64,000 bases of DNA from Enterobacter sp. 638 (GTDB taxonomy: Bacteria > Pseudomonadota > Gammaproteobacteria > Enterobacterales > Enterobacteriaceae), in assembly GCF_000016325.1 (NCBI RefSeq), contig NC_009436.1, positions 992,001 through 1,056,000 of the forward strand, written 5' to 3'. A program made the position numbers and the translations under genes. The notes beneath the pieces were generated by a model. It was not told the DNA's origin, did not search any database, and saw only the letters and a program-made list of their open reading frames with translations. Positions within the stretch are counted from its first letter, which is position 1. Each line of letters begins with the position of its first letter. Shown in pieces: positions 13,753-24,681 of this stretch.

Positions 13753-15027
13753 ATGACAGATAAACGCAAAGATGGTTCGGGCAAACTGCTGTATTGCTCT
13801 TTTTGCGGCAAAAGCCAGCATGAAGTGCGTAAATTGATTGCCGGACCGTCCGTGTATATCTGCGACGAATGTGTCGATTTATGTAACGACATCATCCGCG
13901 AAGAGATTAAAGAAGTAGCCCCGCACCGTGAGCGCAGCGCATTGCCGACTCCGCACGAGATTCGTCATCATCTTGATGATTACGTTATCGGCCAGGAACC
14001 GGCTAAGAAAGTGCTGGCTGTTGCGGTGTACAACCATTACAAACGTCTGCGCAATGGCGATACCAGCAATGGCGTTGAGCTGGGCAAAAGTAACATTTTG
14101 CTGATTGGCCCAACCGGTTCTGGTAAGACGCTGCTGGCTGAAACGCTGGCACGCCTGCTCGACGTTCCCTTTACCATGGCTGATGCTACCACCCTGACCG
14201 AAGCCGGTTATGTGGGTGAAGACGTTGAAAACATCATCCAGAAACTGCTCCAGAAGTGCGATTACGACGTGCAGAAAGCCCAGCGCGGTATCGTGTATAT
14301 CGATGAGATCGACAAGATCTCCCGTAAATCCGATAACCCGTCAATCACCCGTGACGTTTCAGGTGAAGGCGTGCAGCAGGCCCTGCTGAAACTGATCGAA
14401 GGCACCGTTGCAGCGGTTCCGCCACAAGGTGGTCGTAAGCATCCGCAGCAGGAATTCTTGCAGGTGGATACCTCTAAGATCCTCTTCATTTGTGGCGGTG
14501 CGTTTGCCGGCCTGGATAAAGTCATTTCCCATCGTGTAGAAACCGGCTCCGGCATTGGTTTTGGCGCGACGGTGAAAGCGAAGTCTGAGAAAGCAAACGA
14601 AGGTGAGCTGCTGTCTCAGGTTGAGCCAGAAGATTTGATCAAATTCGGTCTGATTCCTGAGTTCATTGGTCGTCTGCCTGTTGTGGCAACGCTGAACGAA
14701 CTGAGTGAAGATGCGCTGATTCAGATCCTGAAAGAGCCGAAAAACGCCCTGACCAAGCAGTATCAGGCGCTGTTTAACCTCGAAGGTGTTGATCTGGAAT
14801 TCCGCGACGAAGCCCTGATTGCCATTGCGAAGAAAGCGATGATCCGCAAAACCGGTGCGCGTGGTCTGCGCTCTATTGTTGAAGCGGCGCTGCTGGACAC
14901 CATGTACGATTTACCGTCCATGGAAGATGTCGAGAAAGTGGTTATCGATGAGGCCGTTATCAGTGGGCAAACCAAGCCGCTACTGATTTATGGCAAACCA
15001 GAAGCGCAACAGGCATCTGGCGAATAA
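13753..15027 (+). CDS. clpX: ATP-dependent Clp protease ATP-binding subunit ClpX
   Basis: AAA+ unfoldase that recognises tagged proteins (for example with SsrA tags) and feeds them to ClpP. The 424 aa sequence has the N-terminal zinc domain (Cys15, Cys18, Cys37, Cys40), Walker A GPTGSGKT near 118, the pore loop GYVGED, Walker [10 protein letters not shown], and the ClpP-docking loop IGF within GSGIGFGAT. The start at 13753 (MTDKRKDG) matches E. coli; an upstream in-frame ATG at 13705 is not conserved. Confidence 0.98.
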   Translation: MTDKRKDGSGKLLYCSFCGKSQHEVRKLIAGPSVYICDECVDLCNDIIREEIKEVAPHRERSALPTPHEIRHHLDDYVIGQEPAKKVLAVAVYNHYKRLRNGDTSNGVELGKSNILLIGPTGSGKTLLAETLARLLDVPFTMADATTLTEAGYVGEDVENIIQKLLQKCDYDVQKAQRGIVYIDEIDKISRKSDNPSITRDVSGEGVQQALLKLIEGTVAAVPPQGGRKHPQQEFLQVDTSKILFICGGAFAGLDKVISHRVETGSGIGFGATVKAKSEKANEGELLSQVEPEDLIKFGLIPEFIGRLPVVATLNELSEDALIQILKEPKNALTKQYQALFNLEGVDLEFRDEALIAIAKKAMIRKTGARGLRSIVEAALLDTMYDLPSMEDVEKVVIDEAVISGQTKPLLIYGKPEAQQASGE

Positions 15028-15055
15028 TTCACCAAATCATACAAGCAGTTAATCA

Positions 15056-15085
15056 AAAAGGGGGGATTTTATCTCCCCTTTTATT
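15056..15085 (+). terminator. clpX terminator
   Basis: AAAAGGGGGGA and its near-complement CTCCCCTTTT pair around a short TTTAT loop, followed by a T-rich tract ATTTTTCC. It ends the clpPX transcript ahead of the lon promoter. Confidence 0.8.
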
Positions 15086-15101
15086 TTTCCGTATTCATAG
15101 C

Positions 15102-15130
15102 GTTGAATGTGTGGGAAACATCCCCATATA
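15102..15130 (+). promoter_or_regulatory. Heat-shock (sigma-32) promoter of lon
   Basis: GTTGAAT (15102-15108) and CCCCATATA (15122-15130) are 13 bp apart, matching the sigma-32 pattern. The layout resembles the E. coli lon promoter as recalled. The start codon lies about 80 bp downstream. Confidence 0.8.
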
Positions 15131-15210
15131 CTGGTTACATGTTAATGGTTGTGTAAAGCACAGTTGCAGAACCAGTTTCCCTGGCGGACACTAAACTAAG
15201 AGAGAGCTCT

Positions 15211-17565
15211 ATGAATCCTGAGCGTTCTGAACGCATTGAAATCCCCGTATTGCCGTTGCGCGATGTGGTGGTTTATCCGCACATGGTCATACCCTTATTT
15301 GTAGGGCGGGAAAAATCCATCCGTTGCCTTGAAGCTGCCATGGATCATGATAAAAAAATCATGCTGGTTGCGCAGAAAGAAGCATCAACGGATGAGCCGG
15401 GTGTTAATGATCTTTTCACCGTCGGGACCGTGGCCTCTATTTTACAAATGCTTAAGCTGCCTGACGGCACCGTTAAGGTGCTGGTAGAAGGCCTGCAGCG
15501 TGCGCGTATCACCACACTTTCTGACGATGGCGAACACTTCTCTGCTAAAGCGGAGTACCTTGAGTCGCCGCAGCTTGACGAGCGTGAGCAGGAAGTATTG
15601 GTGCGCACCGCGATTAGCCAGTTCGAAGGCTATATCAAGCTGAACAAGAAAATCCCACCAGAAGTGCTGACGTCGCTAAATAGCATCGACGATCCTGCGC
15701 GTCTGGCGGATACCATCGCAGCACATATGCCGTTGAAACTGGCAGACAAACAGTCAGTGCTAGAGATGTCCGACGTGAATGAACGTCTGGAATATCTGAT
15801 GGCGATGATGGAATCCGAAATCGATCTGCTTCAGGTCGAGAAACGCATCCGTAACCGCGTTAAAAAGCAAATGGAGAAATCCCAGCGCGAGTACTATCTG
15901 AACGAGCAAATGAAAGCCATTCAGAAAGAACTCGGTGAAATGGATGATGCTCCTGATGAAAACGAAGCGCTGAAGCGCCGGATTGACGCGGCAAAAATGC
16001 CGAAAGAGGCAAAAGAGAAAGCTGAAGCAGAACTGCAGAAGCTTAAAATGATGTCTCCGATGTCAGCTGAAGCGACCGTTGTTCGTGGCTATATCGAATG
16101 GATGGTTCAGGTTCCGTGGAATGCGCGTAGCAAGGTTAAAAAAGACCTGCGCCAGGCGCAGGAAATCCTTGATACCGACCATTACGGGCTGGAGCGCGTC
16201 AAAGACCGTATTCTTGAGTATCTTGCGGTTCAAAGCCGTGTGAACAAGCTTAAAGGCCCGATTCTGTGCCTGGTCGGACCGCCGGGGGTGGGTAAAACCT
16301 CTCTGGGGCAGTCGATCGCCAAAGCGACCGGACGCAAATACATCCGTATGGCGCTGGGCGGCGTGCGTGACGAAGCTGAAATCCGCGGTCACCGTCGTAC
16401 TTACATCGGCTCTATGCCGGGTAAATTGATCCAAAAAATGGCGAAAGTGGGCGTTAAAAACCCGCTGTTCCTGCTGGATGAGATCGACAAAATGTCTTCA
16501 GACATGCGTGGCGATCCGGCCTCAGCTCTGCTGGAAGTGTTAGATCCAGAACAGAACGTGGCATTTAGCGACCATTACCTGGAAGTTGACTACGATCTGA
16601 GCGATGTCATGTTCGTGGCAACGTCCAACTCCATGAACATTCCAGCACCGCTTCTGGATCGTATGGAAGTGATCCGTCTTTCCGGTTACACCGAAGACGA
16701 AAAGCTGAATATTGCTAAACGCCATCTGTTGTCTAAGCAGATTGAACGTAACGCCCTGAAAGAAAGCGAAATTACCGTCGACGATAGCGCGATTGTCAGC
16801 ATTATTCGTTATTACACGCGTGAAGCGGGTGTGCGTAGCCTGGAACGTGAAATCTCTAAACTGTGTCGTAAGGCGGTTAAACAGCTGTTGCTGGATAAAT
16901 CCCTGAAACATATCGAGATTAACGGCGACAATCTGCACGAGTATCTGGGCGTACAGCGCTTCGATTACGGCCGTGCGGACAATGAAAACCGCGTGGGTCA
17001 GGTCACTGGTCTGGCATGGACGGAAGTGGGCGGCGATTTGCTGACCATTGAAACCGCCTGTGTACCAGGCAAAGGGAAACTGACCTATACCGGTTCTCTG
17101 GGCGAAGTCATGCAGGAATCCATTCAGGCAGCGCTGACCGTGGTGCGTGCGCGTGCGGAAAAACTGGGTATTAATCCAGACTTTTACGAAAAGCGCGACA
17201 TTCACGTTCACGTTCCGGAAGGCGCGACGCCGAAAGACGGTCCAAGCGCCGGTATCGCCATGTGTACAGCGCTGGTTTCTTGCCTGACGGGCAACCCTGT
17301 TCGCGCCGATGTGGCGATGACGGGTGAAATCACGCTGCGTGGTTTGGTGCTGCCGATCGGTGGTCTAAAAGAAAAACTGCTGGCTGCGCATCGCGGTGGT
17401 ATCAAAACCGTATTGATTCCGCACGAGAACAAACGTGATCTGGAAGAGATTCCTGACAATGTTATTGCCGATCTGGATATTCATCCGGTGAAGCGTATTG
17501 AAGAGGTTTTGACCCTCGCATTGCAGAATGAGCCTTCAGGAATGCAGGTTGTGACCGCAAAATAG
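15211..17565 (+). CDS. lon: ATP-dependent protease Lon
   Basis: Cytosolic homo-hexameric AAA+ serine protease that degrades misfolded proteins and short-lived regulators such as SulA and RcsA. The 784 aa equals the E. coli length. Visible features are the N-terminal substrate domain, Walker [10 protein letters not shown] near 356, and the protease domain with catalytic Ser679 in PKDGPSAG and Lys722 in [20 protein letters not shown] ribosome site precedes the ATG. Confidence 0.98.
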   Translation: MNPERSERIEIPVLPLRDVVVYPHMVIPLFVGREKSIRCLEAAMDHDKKIMLVAQKEASTDEPGVNDLFTVGTVASILQMLKLPDGTVKVLVEGLQRARITTLSDDGEHFSAKAEYLESPQLDEREQEVLVRTAISQFEGYIKLNKKIPPEVLTSLNSIDDPARLADTIAAHMPLKLADKQSVLEMSDVNERLEYLMAMMESEIDLLQVEKRIRNRVKKQMEKSQREYYLNEQMKAIQKELGEMDDAPDENEALKRRIDAAKMPKEAKEKAEAELQKLKMMSPMSAEATVVRGYIEWMVQVPWNARSKVKKDLRQAQEILDTDHYGLERVKDRILEYLAVQSRVNKLKGPILCLVGPPGVGKTSLGQSIAKATGRKYIRMALGGVRDEAEIRGHRRTYIGSMPGKLIQKMAKVGVKNPLFLLDEIDKMSSDMRGDPASALLEVLDPEQNVAFSDHYLEVDYDLSDVMFVATSNSMNIPAPLLDRMEVIRLSGYTEDEKLNIAKRHLLSKQIERNALKESEITVDDSAIVSIIRYYTREAGVRSLEREISKLCRKAVKQLLLDKSLKHIEINGDNLHEYLGVQRFDYGRADNENRVGQVTGLAWTEVGGDLLTIETACVPGKGKLTYTGSLGEVMQESIQAALTVVRARAEKLGINPDFYEKRDIHVHVPEGATPKDGPSAGIAMCTALVSCLTGNPVRADVAMTGEITLRGLVLPIGGLKEKLLAAHRGGIKTVLIPHENKRDLEEIPDNVIADLDIHPVKRIEEVLTLALQNEPSGMQVVTAK

Positions 17566-17596
17566 TGACCTCGCGCAAAGAGCGTCAATAAAAACA

Positions 17597-17635
17597 GGGC
17601 TGGTAGGTGAATTCGCACTTGCCAGCCTTTTTTTG
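17597..17635 (+). terminator. lon terminator
   Basis: GGCTGG and CCAGCC pair around a long partly self-paired loop, followed by TTTTTTTG, about 30 bp after the lon stop. Confidence 0.82.
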
Positions 17636-17775
17636 TATAGCTAATTTAGATTGCTGATTGGGCTAGCCATCAACAACGGGTGTTGTAAGGTCATGGCAGG
17701 CCTGATATAACTGCTGCGCGGTCGCGTCGTGAAGGATTCAGACGCGATATAAATTATAAAGAGAGGAAGAGAACA

Positions 17776-18048
17776 GTGAATAAATCTCAACTGATTGACA
17801 AAATTGCTGCGGGTGCTGATATCTCTAAAGCTGCGGCTGGACGTGCGTTAGATGCATTAATTGCCTCTGTAACCGAAACTCTGCAGTCTGGGGATGACGT
17901 TGCGCTGGTAGGTTTTGGTACTTTTGCTGTTAAAGAGCGTGCTGCCCGTACTGGCCGCAACCCTCAGACCGGTAAAGAGATCACCATCGCTGCCGCCAAA
18001 GTACCGGGTTTCCGTGCAGGTAAAGCACTGAAAGACGCAGTAAACTGA
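17776..18048 (+). CDS. hupB: Nucleoid protein HU, beta subunit
   Basis: Small histone-like DNA-bending protein that forms HU heterodimers with HupA. The 90 aa sequence has the DNA-binding arm [12 protein letters not shown] with the conserved proline near residue 63 and ends KALKDAVN. The start codon is GTG at 17776, with GAGAGGAAGAG as an upstream ribosome site; a GTG start is also used by E. coli hupB as recalled. Confidence 0.97.
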   Translation: MNKSQLIDKIAAGADISKAAAGRALDALIASVTETLQSGDDVALVGFGTFAVKERAARTGRNPQTGKEITIAAAKVPGFRAGKALKDAVN

Positions 18049-18081
18049 TCGAATTCTCGTTCAAGGGAAGTTGAAAAGTAC

Positions 18082-18114
18082 AAGGGCGCATCATTTGATG
18101 TGCCTTTTTTGTTT
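18082..18114 (+). terminator. hupB terminator
   Basis: AAGGGCGCATCA pairs with TGATGTGCCTTT (one G-U pair), followed by TTTTTGTTTG. It lies 33 bp past the hupB stop. Confidence 0.85.
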
Positions 18115-18259
18115 GTCCAGTACGACTTTATACGAGTTTATGCGAGTTGTGGGCTGACAATTGCCCCGGTTTCTTGTCACAATACGACTTTATGCGCTGC
18201 GGTCAGGATTTCCGCCAGCGTCAGGTCACCAGTCACCTACAGCGGAGTGTGGTCACACC

Positions 18260-20134
18260 ATGATGGACAGCTTACGCACGGCTGCTAACAGTCTCGTGCT
18301 CAAGATTATTTTCGGTATCATTATCCTGTCATTCATTTTGACCGGCGTGAGTGGATACCTGATTGGCGGTAGCAGCAACTACGCCGCTGAAGTGAATGGC
18401 CAGGAAATTAGCCGCGGGCAGTTCGAAAATGCCTTTGCCGGGGAACGTAATCGCATGCAGCAGCAGCTCGGCGACCAGTTTTCTGAGCTTGCAGCAAACG
18501 AAGGCTACATGAAAACCTTACGCCAGCAGACGGTAAATCGCCTTATCGACGAAGCGCTGTTGGATCAATACGCCAAACGTTTGGGTCTGGGCATCAGCGA
18601 TGATCAGGTCAAAAAAGCCATTTTCTCCACGCAGGCTTTCCAGACAAACGGCAAATTCGACAACACCCGCTATAACGCTATCGTCAACCAGATGGGGATG
18701 ACGGCGGATCAGTATGCGCAGGCTCTGCGTAATCAGCTGACTTCTCAGCAACTGATCAACGCAGTAGTGGGTACCGATTTCATGCTCAAAGGCGAAACCG
18801 ACGAGCTGGCGGCCTTGGTGTCACAGCAGCGTGTAGTGCGTGCAGCCACGATTGACGTGAATGCCCTGGCGGCAAAACAGCAGGCCAGCGACGAAGAAGT
18901 TAAAGCTTATTATGAGCAGAATAAAAACAACTTCACCGCACCTGAGCAGTTCCGCGTGAGCTATATCAAGCTGGACGCGGCGACCATGCCGGAAACCGCT
19001 TCTGACAGCGATATTCAGTCCTACTACGACCAGCATCAGGATCAGTTCACTCAGGCGCAGCGTAACCGTTACAGCGTGATTCAGACGAAAACGGAAGCCG
19101 ACGCGAAGGCTGTCGTTGACGAACTCGCTAAAGGCGCAGATTTTGCGACCGTGGCGAAAGCAAAATCCACCGACATCATCTCTGCAAAAAATGGCGGTGA
19201 TATGGGTTGGCTGGAAGATGCCACCACGCCAGAAGAGCTGAAAAACGCGGGCCTGAAAGAAAAAGGCCAACTGTCCGGTGTCATTAAATCCTCCGTTGGT
19301 TTCCTGGTTGTGCGTTTGGATGATATCCAGCCTGCGAAAACCAAACCGCTGGCTGAGGTTCGTGATGATATCGCGGCGAAAGTGAAGCAGGAAAAAGCGC
19401 TGGACGCCTACTATGCGCTGCAGCAGAAAGTGAGCGACGCTGCGAGCAATGACAACGAATCTCTGGCGGGTGCTGAGCAAGCCGCGGGTGTTAAAGCCGT
19501 TGTGACCGGTTGGTTTGGGCATGATAACTTGCCGGAGGAACTGAACTTCAAACCGGTTTCTGATGCCATCTTCAACGGTGGTCTGTTAGGTGACAACGGT
19601 ACGCCGGGCAACAACTCTGACATCATCACGGTCGACGGCGATCGCGCCTTTGTGCTTCGTGTTACCGAACATAAAGCAGAAGCCATTAAACCGCTGGAAG
19701 ACGTCAAAGATCAGATTGCTACTCTGGTGAAACACACCAAAGCGGAACAGCAGGCGAAGCTTGATGCTGAAAAACTGCTGGCTGAACTGAAAGCAGGCAA
19801 GGGTGACGCAGCGCTGAAAGCGGCGGGTCTGAGCTTCGGTGAAGCAAAAACCTTAAGCCGTACCGGTCAGGACCCAATCAGTCAGGCGGCGTTTGGCCTG
19901 AGTCTGCCAGCGAAAGATAAGCCTAGCTATGGCACCGCATCCGACATGCAGGGCAACATCGTTGTGCTGGCGCTGGATGAAGTGAAAGCAGGCACAATGC
20001 CGGATGAGCAGAAAAAGGCGATGGTTCAGGGTATCACTCAGAACAACGCTCAGATCGCTTTCGAAGCATTGATGAGTAACCTGCGTAAAGAAGCGAAAAT
20101 CAAGCTGGGCGATATCATCACTCAGCAGCAGTAA
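18260..20134 (+). CDS. ppiD: Periplasmic folding chaperone PpiD
   Basis: Inner-membrane anchored SurA-like chaperone near the Sec translocon exit that helps outer-membrane and secreted proteins fold. The 624 aa protein begins MMDSLRTAANSLVLKIIFG, with one N-terminal membrane segment (about residues 16-34). It has SurA_N-like domains and a central parvulin domain (about 265-355, including GGDMGWLEDA and the conserved G-F-hydrophobic pattern SSVGFLVVRLDD). The start at 18260 matches the E. coli start; the in-frame ATG at 18161 would add 33 non-conserved residues. Confidence 0.96.
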   Translation: MMDSLRTAANSLVLKIIFGIIILSFILTGVSGYLIGGSSNYAAEVNGQEISRGQFENAFAGERNRMQQQLGDQFSELAANEGYMKTLRQQTVNRLIDEALLDQYAKRLGLGISDDQVKKAIFSTQAFQTNGKFDNTRYNAIVNQMGMTADQYAQALRNQLTSQQLINAVVGTDFMLKGETDELAALVSQQRVVRAATIDVNALAAKQQASDEEVKAYYEQNKNNFTAPEQFRVSYIKLDAATMPETASDSDIQSYYDQHQDQFTQAQRNRYSVIQTKTEADAKAVVDELAKGADFATVAKAKSTDIISAKNGGDMGWLEDATTPEELKNAGLKEKGQLSGVIKSSVGFLVVRLDDIQPAKTKPLAEVRDDIAAKVKQEKALDAYYALQQKVSDAASNDNESLAGAEQAAGVKAVVTGWFGHDNLPEELNFKPVSDAIFNGGLLGDNGTPGNNSDIITVDGDRAFVLRVTEHKAEAIKPLEDVKDQIATLVKHTKAEQQAKLDAEKLLAELKAGKGDAALKAAGLSFGEAKTLSRTGQDPISQAAFGLSLPAKDKPSYGTASDMQGNIVVLALDEVKAGTMPDEQKKAMVQGITQNNAQIAFEALMSNLRKEAKIKLGDIITQQQ

Positions 20135-20162
20135 TTACGTCGCTGCTCGCAGATTTTCGTAA

Positions 20163-20672
<510 letters not shown>

Positions 20673-20713
20673 TCATGTAATAGCTTGCAGAGCAGCAAAA
20701 ATTTGCCAGGATA

Positions 20714-20742
20714 AAGAGGTCATACCAGTCGTGACCTCTTAT
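20714..20742 (+). promoter_or_regulatory. Candidate FadR operator and dyad before fadM
   Basis: The minus strand of 20715-20730 reads GACTGGTATGACCTCT, close to the FadR consensus (ACTGGTC-N-GACC core). In E. coli, FadR represses fadM. The same bases form an imperfect inverted repeat with GTGACCTCTTATC at 20731-20743. The start codon is 30 bp further on, so a bound repressor would block the promoter. Confidence 0.65.
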
Positions 20743-20771
20743 CCTATAACAACAGTAAAGGCTATTGCGCT

Positions 20772-21170
20772 ATGCAGACCCAAATTAAAGTTCGCGGTTA
20801 TCATCTTGATGTTTACCAGCATGTGAATAATGCACGTTATCTGGAGTTTCTGGAGGAAGCGCGTTGGGACGGGCTGGAAAACAGCGAAAGCTTCCAGTGG
20901 CTCACGGCGCACAACATTGCTTTTGTGGTCGCGAACATCAATATCAACTATCGCCGCCCGGCAGTCCTGGGCGACAGGCTAACGGTAACAAGCCAGGTGC
21001 AGCAGCTAAACGGCAAAAGCGGGGTGCTGAGTCAGATAGTGACGCTGGATCCCGAAGGGCAGGTGGTGGCGGATGCGCTGATCACTTTCGTCTGTATCGA
21101 TCTCAAAACGCAGAAAGCGCTGCCGCTGGAAGGAGAGTTGCGCGAAAAGCTCGAGTTGATGATCGTATAA
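20772..21170 (+). CDS. fadM: Long-chain acyl-CoA thioesterase FadM
   Basis: Hotdog-fold thioesterase (also called YbaW or TesC) that hydrolyses long-chain acyl-CoA, including unsaturated intermediates of beta-oxidation. The 132 aa sequence has the 4-hydroxybenzoyl-CoA thioesterase motif YHLDVYQHVNNARYLEFLEE with the catalytic aspartate at position 13 or so. It is a single-gene unit with a FadR-like site upstream. Confidence 0.94.
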   Translation: MQTQIKVRGYHLDVYQHVNNARYLEFLEEARWDGLENSESFQWLTAHNIAFVVANININYRRPAVLGDRLTVTSQVQQLNGKSGVLSQIVTLDPEGQVVADALITFVCIDLKTQKALPLEGELREKLELMIV

Positions 21171-21255
21171 CGCCCATGGAAGGCGCGGGGCTGGAAGGAT
21201 TTTCATGACCGTGCTGGCGCGGCAAACTGTTCGACAGCACGATCGTCAAAGAGCG

Positions 21256-21951
21256 TTATTTCAACCCTGTTTTGGCTTTCATTGCAGACATCACAGCAGG
21301 CTTATTTGCCAAATAATGATTGAGTCCGTTGGATCGCAAATTACAGGCGGCACACTGTCCGCATCCGTCGCCTTTAATCCCGTTATAACAGGTCAGCGTT
21401 TCAGTGCGGACCAGTTCCAGTTTTTCCCAGTAATCTGCCAGCGCCCAGGTCTCAGCTTTATCGAGCCACATGAGCGGCGTTTCGAAGCGAATCTCTTTTG
21501 CCATACCCAAATCGACGGCATGGTTGAGCGCTTTAACGAACTCGTCACGGCAATCTGGATAGCCGGAGAAATCGGTTTCGCAGACGCCCGTAATGATCGC
21601 TTCGGCTTTCACCTGATAGGCATAAATCGCTGTCAGCGTGAGGAACAGAATATTGCGACCAGGCACGAAGGTATTCGGAATGCCATCAGCATCGGGTTCG
21701 TAGTCGGGCACGGGAATACTGTCGCGGGTGAGGCTACTGACGGCCAGTTCGTTTAACAGCGTAACGTCCAGGACTTTGTGCGCACGTGCACCAAGCTTCA
21801 GCGCCAGTTCCCGAGCCACGTCGATTTCTGCACGATGACGCTGACCATAATCAAACGTGACGCAATGCACTTCATCATATTGATGCAAAGCCTGAATCAG
21901 GCAGGTGGTGGAATCTTGTCCTCCGCTGAACACGACGACGGCACGTTTCAT
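21256..21951 (-). CDS. queC: 7-cyano-7-deazaguanine (preQ0) synthase
   Basis: ATP-dependent enzyme that turns 7-carboxy-7-deazaguanine plus ammonia into preQ0, the precursor of the tRNA base queuosine. The 231 aa protein has the PP-loop SGGQDSTT at residues 9-16 and a C-terminal four-cysteine zinc site in [18 protein letters not shown]. The start at 21951 ([11 protein letters not shown]) matches E. coli. The longer frame to 21984 has no family support. Confidence 0.97.
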   Translation of the reverse strand: MKRAVVVFSGGQDSTTCLIQALHQYDEVHCVTFDYGQRHRAEIDVARELALKLGARAHKVLDVTLLNELAVSSLTRDSIPVPDYEPDADGIPNTFVPGRNILFLTLTAIYAYQVKAEAIITGVCETDFSGYPDCRDEFVKALNHAVDLGMAKEIRFETPLMWLDKAETWALADYWEKLELVRTETLTCYNGIKGDGCGQCAACNLRSNGLNHYLANKPAVMSAMKAKTGLK

Positions 21952-22017
21952 AAATAATCTCATCAGTAACGGTAAAGGTGTCATGGTAACGTCTGATAAT
22001 CGCGCCGACCAGCTTCT

Positions 22018-23718
22018 TCACGTATTTGGCGCCGGAAGCCACGCCTGCGTGAAATCAAACCAGCCACGGGTGTTAAGGTGGATACCGTTAACCCCCGGCG
22101 GAGCGCTGATTTGATATTGATAGTTAAACAGCGGCGTCAGTACGGCATTTTCCATTAGATTTGTGAAGATGGCTTTCAGCCCCGCGTGACGCGCTTGCTC
22201 ATCAGTCTGTATCTGCACCGCATCCAGTGTCGCCTGGAGATGAGCATATTGCGGCGCGCTTAACAGGTGCGGCCACAGCGTATCGCAGCGGAGCCATTGC
22301 TCCAGCGTATAGCCCGGCGCTTCACCTATCAGCCTGTCGCCCATCATCAGATCGGCATCGGCAAGCGCGCTGCATCCGTCCCAGGTTTTGGCGTCATGAA
22401 AAACGACCGTCAGATTGCAGCCCAGATTGGCCAGATAACGTTTGAGCTGCTCTGCCATGGAATGAAGTTCAACGGGCAAATGATAAACCAGGGTCAGCGT
22501 CTCAGGCAGCGCGACCGTATTCAGCGTTGGCCAGCCGGGAATAGTCCAGCCCGGCAGCAACTCCTGTGCAGGCGTAATCAGGTTTTCATCCAGCGGGAGC
22601 GTATGCAGCAGCGTGGTGTGATGGATGATAGTGATGAGACGCTGCGCCTGCATTTGGCTAAGACGCGGGCTTTGTTTCAGCGTGAGATAACAGAATCCCA
22701 GGCTGGTACTGCTGCTGACCAGACTCAGATTGGCCAGTTCATCCGGCTCACCAATGGCGATTTGCACGGGGTGGCGACAGCTGGTGCCTAAATTCTGTTC
22801 AAAAAGTTGCGGGGTGATCCAGTATTCAATGGCCTTCAGCAAAGGGTGACTGAGGTGGTACTGCTCGTGGCTCTCCAGCCGGACCAAATCAGGCTCGTAT
22901 GCCGTCAAACGAAACGGACCGCTGCCGGTCAACGGGCGATCAGGATGGGTCAGGCGGCTGCAATAACTTGCCAGGCGATGGGCGAGCCAGTAATCCGGCT
23001 TATGTAAAACAAACGTCAGGCATTGCGGATGTGTCACATCGATGCGCAATACGCTGTTGAACAATCGGCGCAGCGCAGGGAGATCGAGCAATTTTATCAA
23101 GCTGGACTGAAGCTGTGCCGTCTCGACCTTATCGCCGTTATGCCAGTGCAGCGTCGAGCGAATGTAAAAATGCCAGCGTAACCCGTCGGCCGACACCTCC
23201 CAGTGATGAGCCAGATCCCCCGTGGGTTCGCTACTGTTGCCGTTGAACCGTGTGAGCCCCGAGAAGACTTGCCCCACAAGATGCTGCTCAGCCCGCCCGG
23301 GTAAAAATCCTGCGTGCAGCGGATCAAGCGAGCGATAGTAAGGAATACGCAGCGTGGGCGTATCGTTTTGCCACTGACCACCCAAGAACGGATGCAGCAG
23401 CGTGCGGAGTTCCTGTGGCGCAATTTGTGCCAGTTCCAGCGCGTTATGCTGATGCCCGCTTTTTAGCGCCTCTTCCATCATGATATTGCGCAGAGAGTCT
23501 GGCGAAACGTGGAAGGTCAGCTCCCCTCGTTTGCCGCGCCCGGATTGCGCTCGCCAGCTTAGCCAACCGGCATCCTGTGCCTGTCGCAACAGCGTTCGTA
23601 CATGCCGTTCGCTGCAAAAGCAGCGGCTGGCAAGTTCGTTTACCGTAATGTGTTGAGTGGCACCCGCAGACGGTTGCCACAGTCGTTGATATTGGTTGAG
23701 ACGATTTAGCTGGCGCAT
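22018..23718 (-). CDS. ybaE: SgrR-family regulator/solute-binding protein YbaE
   Basis: Cytosolic protein of 566 aa with two parts. The first is an N-terminal SgrR-like winged-helix DNA-binding domain (about residues 1-115, with VNELASRCFCSERHVRTLLRQAQ). The second is a C-terminal domain like extracellular solute-binding protein family 5 (from about residue 160). No signal peptide is present, so it probably acts as a ligand-sensing transcription regulator. Its ligand and targets are unknown. Divergent from cof. Confidence 0.9.
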   Translation of the reverse strand: MRQLNRLNQYQRLWQPSAGATQHITVNELASRCFCSERHVRTLLRQAQDAGWLSWRAQSGRGKRGELTFHVSPDSLRNIMMEEALKSGHQHNALELAQIAPQELRTLLHPFLGGQWQNDTPTLRIPYYRSLDPLHAGFLPGRAEQHLVGQVFSGLTRFNGNSSEPTGDLAHHWEVSADGLRWHFYIRSTLHWHNGDKVETAQLQSSLIKLLDLPALRRLFNSVLRIDVTHPQCLTFVLHKPDYWLAHRLASYCSRLTHPDRPLTGSGPFRLTAYEPDLVRLESHEQYHLSHPLLKAIEYWITPQLFEQNLGTSCRHPVQIAIGEPDELANLSLVSSSTSLGFCYLTLKQSPRLSQMQAQRLITIIHHTTLLHTLPLDENLITPAQELLPGWTIPGWPTLNTVALPETLTLVYHLPVELHSMAEQLKRYLANLGCNLTVVFHDAKTWDGCSALADADLMMGDRLIGEAPGYTLEQWLRCDTLWPHLLSAPQYAHLQATLDAVQIQTDEQARHAGLKAIFTNLMENAVLTPLFNYQYQISAPPGVNGIHLNTRGWFDFTQAWLPAPNT

Positions 23719-23819
23719 ATTAAACCCGGAACAATTATTGTCATCTATTCACTATTACTTCCGTATATCTCAGGCAATACTGAACCACAAGATAATCCCA
23801 TCACATTTCAGGAGTCATC

Positions 23820-24638
23820 ATGGCGCGGCTTGCAGCATTTGATATGGACGGCACGCTTTTAATGCCGGACCACCGCTTAGGGGATAAAACTCTGAGCACG
23901 CTGAAGCGCCTGCATGATCGTGATATCACGCTGACGTTTGCCACAGGTCGTCATGTGCTGGAGATGCGCCATTTGCTGGGGGCGCTTTCGTTAGATGCGT
24001 TTCTGATAACCGGCAATGGCACACGCATTCACTCTGTCGAAGGTGAGGTATTGCACCGCCAGGATCTCGATCCTGACGTCGCAGATTTAGTTCTGCACAG
24101 TACCTGGGAGACCGAGGCGAGTATTCACGTCTTCAATGATACGGGCTGGTTAACAGGCAAAGAGATCCCTGAGCTGCTGCATGCCCACGTCTACAGCGGA
24201 TTTCGCTATCAGCTGACAGACTTGCGCCGTATTCCCGCGCATTCGGTGACGAAAATCTGTTTCTGTGGCGATCACGACGATCTCTGCCGCCTGCGCATTC
24301 AGCTCAACGACGCGTTAGGCAACCGCGCGCATCTCACGTTTTCGGCGATGGATTGTCTGGAGGTGCTGCCCGTGGGATGTAACAAAGGCTCCGCCCTGGC
24401 GGTGCTGAGCGACCACCTGGGCTTAACCCTGCAGGATTGTATGGCGTTTGGCGACGCCATGAACGACCGCGAAATGCTGGGAAGCGTGGGTCGCGGTCTG
24501 ATTATGGGGAATGCGATGCCGCAGCTTATCGCGGAGCTATCCCATCTACCGGTTATCGGGCATTGCCGTAACGAAGCGGTGTCCCATTTTTTGACACATT
24601 GGCTGGATCAACCAAACCTCCCGTATTCCCCCGAATAG
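23820..24638 (+). CDS. cof: HMP-PP phosphatase Cof (HAD family)
   Basis: HAD-superfamily Cof-type sugar/nucleotide phosphatase, 272 aa. In E. coli it removes phosphate from HMP-pyrophosphate, a thiamine precursor, as well as from other substrates. Motif I is DMDGTLL at residues 8-14 with the nucleophile aspartate, and the metal-binding motif [11 protein letters not shown] lies near 212. It is convergent with the next gene across a shared terminator. Confidence 0.95.
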   Translation: MARLAAFDMDGTLLMPDHRLGDKTLSTLKRLHDRDITLTFATGRHVLEMRHLLGALSLDAFLITGNGTRIHSVEGEVLHRQDLDPDVADLVLHSTWETEASIHVFNDTGWLTGKEIPELLHAHVYSGFRYQLTDLRRIPAHSVTKICFCGDHDDLCRLRIQLNDALGNRAHLTFSAMDCLEVLPVGCNKGSALAVLSDHLGLTLQDCMAFGDAMNDREMLGSVGRGLIMGNAMPQLIAELSHLPVIGHCRNEAVSHFLTHWLDQPNLPYSPE

Positions 24639-24652
24639 TGAGACCCTTCCAG

Positions 24653-24681
24653 CAAGCCAGACCTCGGTCTGGCTTTTTTTA
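24653..24681. terminator. Bidirectional terminator cof / cysteine synthase-like gene
   Basis: A perfect 10-bp stem (AAGCCAGACC and GGTCTGGCTT) with a 2-nt loop is followed by TTTTTATTT on the plus strand. It lies 15 bp after cof and abuts the stop codon of the convergent gene at 24679. Confidence 0.88.

Noticed and set aside
21205..21756. A 183-codon plus-strand frame opposite queC
   Set aside because: It is antisense to queC, which is clear by motif and length.
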